From positions 771,695 to 835,694 of the forward strand of contig NZ_HG529490.1 of the NCBI RefSeq assembly GCF_000308275.2: DNA of 64,000 bases. The letters are read 5' to 3'. The translations under genes and the position numbers were made by a program. The number at the start of each line of letters is the position of its first letter. The first letter of the stretch is position 1. Positions 61,473 to 64,000 of the stretch are shown in pieces. The DNA comes from Levyella massiliensis. Lineage in GTDB: Bacteria > Bacillota > Clostridia > Tissierellales > Peptoniphilaceae. Under the pieces are notes generated by a model that did no database searches, was not told the DNA's origin, and saw only the letters and a program-made list of their open reading frames with translations.

Positions 61473-61777
61473 CTAATAATTATATACTAATGCAGTAATC
61501 CTAAATTTTTCAATGCCTCCATTAGCTTGAATCGGTATGTCGCCAAAATACATTGCTGATGTTTCTTTATAAAATCCCTCACAACAATATAATCTAAATA
61601 AATTAAGCATTGCCAACTCATATTCTTCTTTAGACAAACAAAGATGTTCTCGTACAACATTGCCATCTACGTACGAATTTTTTTATACCTAAGATTATTT
61701 CTATTCTGTATCCTAAGCTTCCCTCCTATACCACAACTGTTAATTTCTATTTCATATATCTTATCTTGATTCTCCAT
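61473..61777 (-). pseudogene. Small gene with a one-base frameshift
   Basis: From the ATG at 61,777 (GAGGTG upstream) 36 codons run to a stop at 61,667 (MENQDKIYEIEINSCGIGG onward). The -strand frame that continues, YVDGNVVREHLCLSKEEYEL then further to LVYNY, ends at 61,473. One extra A in a seven-A run near 61,682 would join them into a protein of about 100 residues. No family recognised. It lies between the subtilase and the membrane-protein gene. A real mutation or a homopolymer sequencing error are both possible. Confidence 0.6.
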
Positions 61778-61862
61778 ATCTCTTCACCTCTTATACTTGC
61801 TATAATTTTTATAAATATTCCATACCATTCCATTTACTGTCGATAGTGCAAAAAAACATATA

Positions 61863-64000
61863 CTATTCCCACTTAATTTCTTCATTAACTTTTTGATGAA
61901 TATCTACTCTATTAACAACATCGATTTCATTTACTAACCAACCATTTAATGTACAACTTCTGATAAATTCATCAATTCTATTAACTCCATTCATTTCTTT
62001 GAGTGTTACAACAACACCAAACCTAACTCCTATACCATCTTGAGGAGCTAATCGGTTATTTGTCTTTACTTCCATACCCCAGTTTTTATTTCTATAAGAG
62101 TCTTTTGGTATCATTCTTTTTGTAGCACTCTCTGCAATATACTTTACATTATCCCATTTTCTAAAATGCTTTCTGGCTTCACCTTCCAAAAGATAATTTC
62201 TTTCTCCATCTAAGGTGTCTTCTGTATTCTGTTTATCCCCTTTAATATCCTTGATTTTTTTATCATCCCCTATTCGTCCAAAATGTAAATTTAATTCCGT
62301 ATTTGTATAATCAACGCCTTGCAATCTATCGCACAATGGAAAATAACACATCGTAGCCTTCGCAATATATGGATACTTATTATCCTTTAGAGGAACTGGA
62401 AAATCATAGTTATAAGTATTCCATTTTTCACTAATATCTGATACCACAAATTTTATTTCATCATCTTTTGTTTGAATAATATCGTTTATATGAATTGGTA
62501 CAACTCCATGCCCATATAAAGCAACTTCCTCAGGCGTCGGTTTTTCATCCCAACCTCTTGCAGCATCAATAATCATGGCTTTTGCAACTTCTCTATTAAG
62601 TCCCAACACATCAATTAAATAAGATAATTTCCTCGCAATCCAAGGTGCAGCATAAGAAGTACCAGCAACATTCACAGCACCTAAAGGTTCACAAACCCTA
62701 ATGTACTCTTCTTCACTGCCACCATAATAGCTCACATCAGGCTTTGCAAAGAAAGATAATACTAATCCTTTACGAGCATATTTAGTAGACAGACCATTCT
62801 TACTAACTGAATTTACAACTATGCTATTAACAGAATCTGCCGGAGAGCCTATTTTTACTATATCTTCACTTGGTTTATTTGTTCCTGCAATAACAAATAT
62901 TACATTGTTTTCAAACTGAATTTTATCTAATATTGCAGCTTCAGCAGAAATAAAATTATCATTAATTTCCTGATTACTACCAAGTGAAATATTCCAGACT
63001 TTTATATCTGAATTATTTATTACAATACTCTTTATTTTCTTTATTATTGAAAAGGAAGAAAATTCAGCACCTACCGCTACTCCAAAATGCCTAACCTTAA
63101 ATCTTCCACAGCCATCGTCTAGCCAAGGATTTAATCTTGCTCCATCAACAATAATGGAAGATACTGCTGTCCCATGATTATAATCTTTTGGTTTTTTTGG
63201 TATATCTTCTGAGACCATGTCATGATATTCAACCCAATCACTAAAATAAACACTTTCATCAAATAAGGTATCTATCACACCAATTGTTGGTTCAATAGTT
63301 GGGGATGATATAGTTACCATTTTTGTTTGATACTCATTTATAAAATCATCAGGTGATAAACTTGACAAATCAACGGTTGCCATTGAAACAAGATAAGGTA
63401 CTTTTTCAAAAAGTAGTTCTACCTGCTTTTCGTCTAAGTAAACAGTTTGATTATCTAAAATTCTGCTACTTAAAATATCTATCCCTAATCTTTCAAATAA
63501 TAATTTTGTATCTTTTCTTACATCATACAAAGTTATAATGCTCTGCTTTACATCTATCGTAGGTAACTCTACCTCAAAAGAATCAATATATGATACATCT
63601 GCAATCACCTGTTTAAATATTGACATACTCACAGAAAAGTCTTTAAAAACTCTTGGATTGACAATATTTTTATCTTCAAATATGCTCTTATTAATCTTTC
63701 CTGCAAATTTTTTAGACAATATATTTGAAGTATCTGTAATCAACTCTATACTTTTAGTCAAATCATACTCATCAAGAAAATATGTGATGATATGTTTGCT
63801 CTTATCTCTATTAAATTTTGCACCAACAATTGCATCATTAGAAGTCGTCCCTTTAAAAAGTCCTGCAATTCGATTACTTTTCGCAACAATTTTATTATAA
63901 TAAACACTAATTAAAACTCCTTCAAATGGCTTTGTTTCTTTATCCCAAAATTCTTTAATTTGGCTTAACTGAGATTTTAACCTTAATAAATGCTCTGTAC
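61863..64000 (-). CDS. Subtilisin-like (S8) peptidase, IetS-like, 5'-truncated by window edge
   Basis: The frame is open to the right edge, so the start is off-window; a TTG at 63,761 is internal. The visible 711 codons have an N-terminal non-catalytic region of about 230 residues and then the S8 domain with the triad: aspartate in IGVIDTLFD, histidine in NHGTAVSSI and serine in GTSYAAPW. A C-terminal beta-rich domain of about 230 residues follows. No signal peptide can be judged. Cytosolic subtilases of this layout are partners of an AAA+ ATPase in the IetAS phage-defence pair; the ATPase gene would lie to the right of the window. Confidence 0.8.
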   Translation of the reverse strand, partial: TEHLLRLKSQLSQIKEFWDKETKPFEGVLISVYYNKIVAKSNRIAGLFKGTTSNDAIVGAKFNRDKSKHIITYFLDEYDLTKSIELITDTSNILSKKFAGKINKSIFEDKNIVNPRVFKDFSVSMSIFKQVIADVSYIDSFEVELPTIDVKQSIITLYDVRKDTKLLFERLGIDILSSRILDNQTVYLDEKQVELLFEKVPYLVSMATVDLSSLSPDDFINEYQTKMVTISSPTIEPTIGVIDTLFDESVYFSDWVEYHDMVSEDIPKKPKDYNHGTAVSSIIVDGARLNPWLDDGCGRFKVRHFGVAVGAEFSSFSIIKKIKSIVINNSDIKVWNISLGSNQEINDNFISAEAAILDKIQFENNVIFVIAGTNKPSEDIVKIGSPADSVNSIVVNSVSKNGLSTKYARKGLVLSFFAKPDVSYYGGSEEEYIRVCEPLGAVNVAGTSYAAPWIARKLSYLIDVLGLNREVAKAMIIDAARGWDEKPTPEEVALYGHGVVPIHINDIIQTKDDEIKFVVSDISEKWNTYNYDFPVPLKDNKYPYIAKATMCYFPLCDRLQGVDYTNTELNLHFGRIGDDKKIKDIKGDKQNTEDTLDGERNYLLEGEARKHFRKWDNVKYIAESATKRMIPKDSYRNKNWGMEVKTNNRLAPQDGIGVRFGVVVTLKEMNGVNRIDEFIRSCTLNGWLVNEIDVVNRVDIHQKVNEEIKWE

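Noticed and set aside
1-64000. tRNA, rRNA and known riboswitch genes
   Set aside because: I looked for cloverleaf ends, CCA tails and common riboswitch cores while reading and saw none; a covariance-model scan could still find weak ones.

Overview
The window looks like a chromosome segment of an anaerobic Bacillota. PdxS/PdxT, a MocR-type PdxR, TldD/TldE, DUF1538 plus P-II proteins and the style of the intergenic hairpins suggest Tissierellia/Peptoniphilaceae; this is inference from gene content, as there is no rRNA or marker gene to confirm it. Two parts differ sharply in base composition. Bases 1 to about 30,600 are the G+C-richer resident chromosome (about half G+C by eye). Bases about 30,600 to 64,000 are A+T-rich (about one third G+C by eye), full of accessory modules, and read as one or more integrative elements plus wreckage of others. 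No integrase or transposase is inside the window, and no tRNA or rRNA gene was seen.

Resident part. On the + strand come the end of a glycerol-3-phosphate-dehydrogenase-type flavoprotein, its DUF1667 partner and an alpha/beta hydrolase. Next, pdxR sits divergent from pdxS-pdxT (pyridoxal phosphate synthesis). A PD-(D/E)XK nuclease-like gene lies between two copies of an array of palindromes. A long leftward run (16.6 to 8.0 kb) carries a TcdA-TatD fusion, an ABC exporter, a short-chain dehydrogenase, an SGNH hydrolase, a DUF2974 lipase-like protein, TldD and TldE. Further leftward genes are a small GlsB-like membrane protein, a double P-II protein with a split DUF1538 permease, a CPBP protease and a MacB/FtsX-type ABC transporter. 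Then come a rightward dehydrogenase followed by a 76-residue internally deleted gamma-glutamyltransferase, an XRE regulator fused to a DUF2807 (GIN) domain, a thioesterase, a large old-yellow-enzyme-type reductase, a second palindrome array and a lipoprotein.

Accessory part. 30.6-36.4 kb holds cargo and debris: an S66 peptidase, a GIY-YIG protein, small XRE regulators, an 18-codon stub of a DNA cytosine methyltransferase, and NTF2-like, TfoX-N, GNAT and phosphoesterase genes. 36.4-41.5 kb is a two-component system with a LanFEG/Cpr-type peptide-resistance ABC transporter; its promoter carries four 11-bp repeats that look like the response-regulator operator. 41.7-57.7 kb holds two metal or siderophore uptake cassettes, each with an AraC regulator and a pair of ABC half-transporters. 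One adds MptD-EcfT-EcfA and a MATE pump, the other FeoA-FeoB-FeoC. Both operons start next to almost identical DtxR-like boxes. 58.7-60.6 kb is a mobilisation module (candidate oriT, MobC, relaxase). The right edge holds a membrane protein, a frameshifted small gene and the larger part of a subtilisin-like peptidase resembling IetS-type phage-defence proteases.

The strongest unexplained signal is the pair of palindrome arrays. They have unrelated sequences but share the same architecture: 37-39-bp hairpins on a 64-bp period, bracketed by a common family of G+C-rich hairpins. One array is duplicated around the nuclease-like gene.
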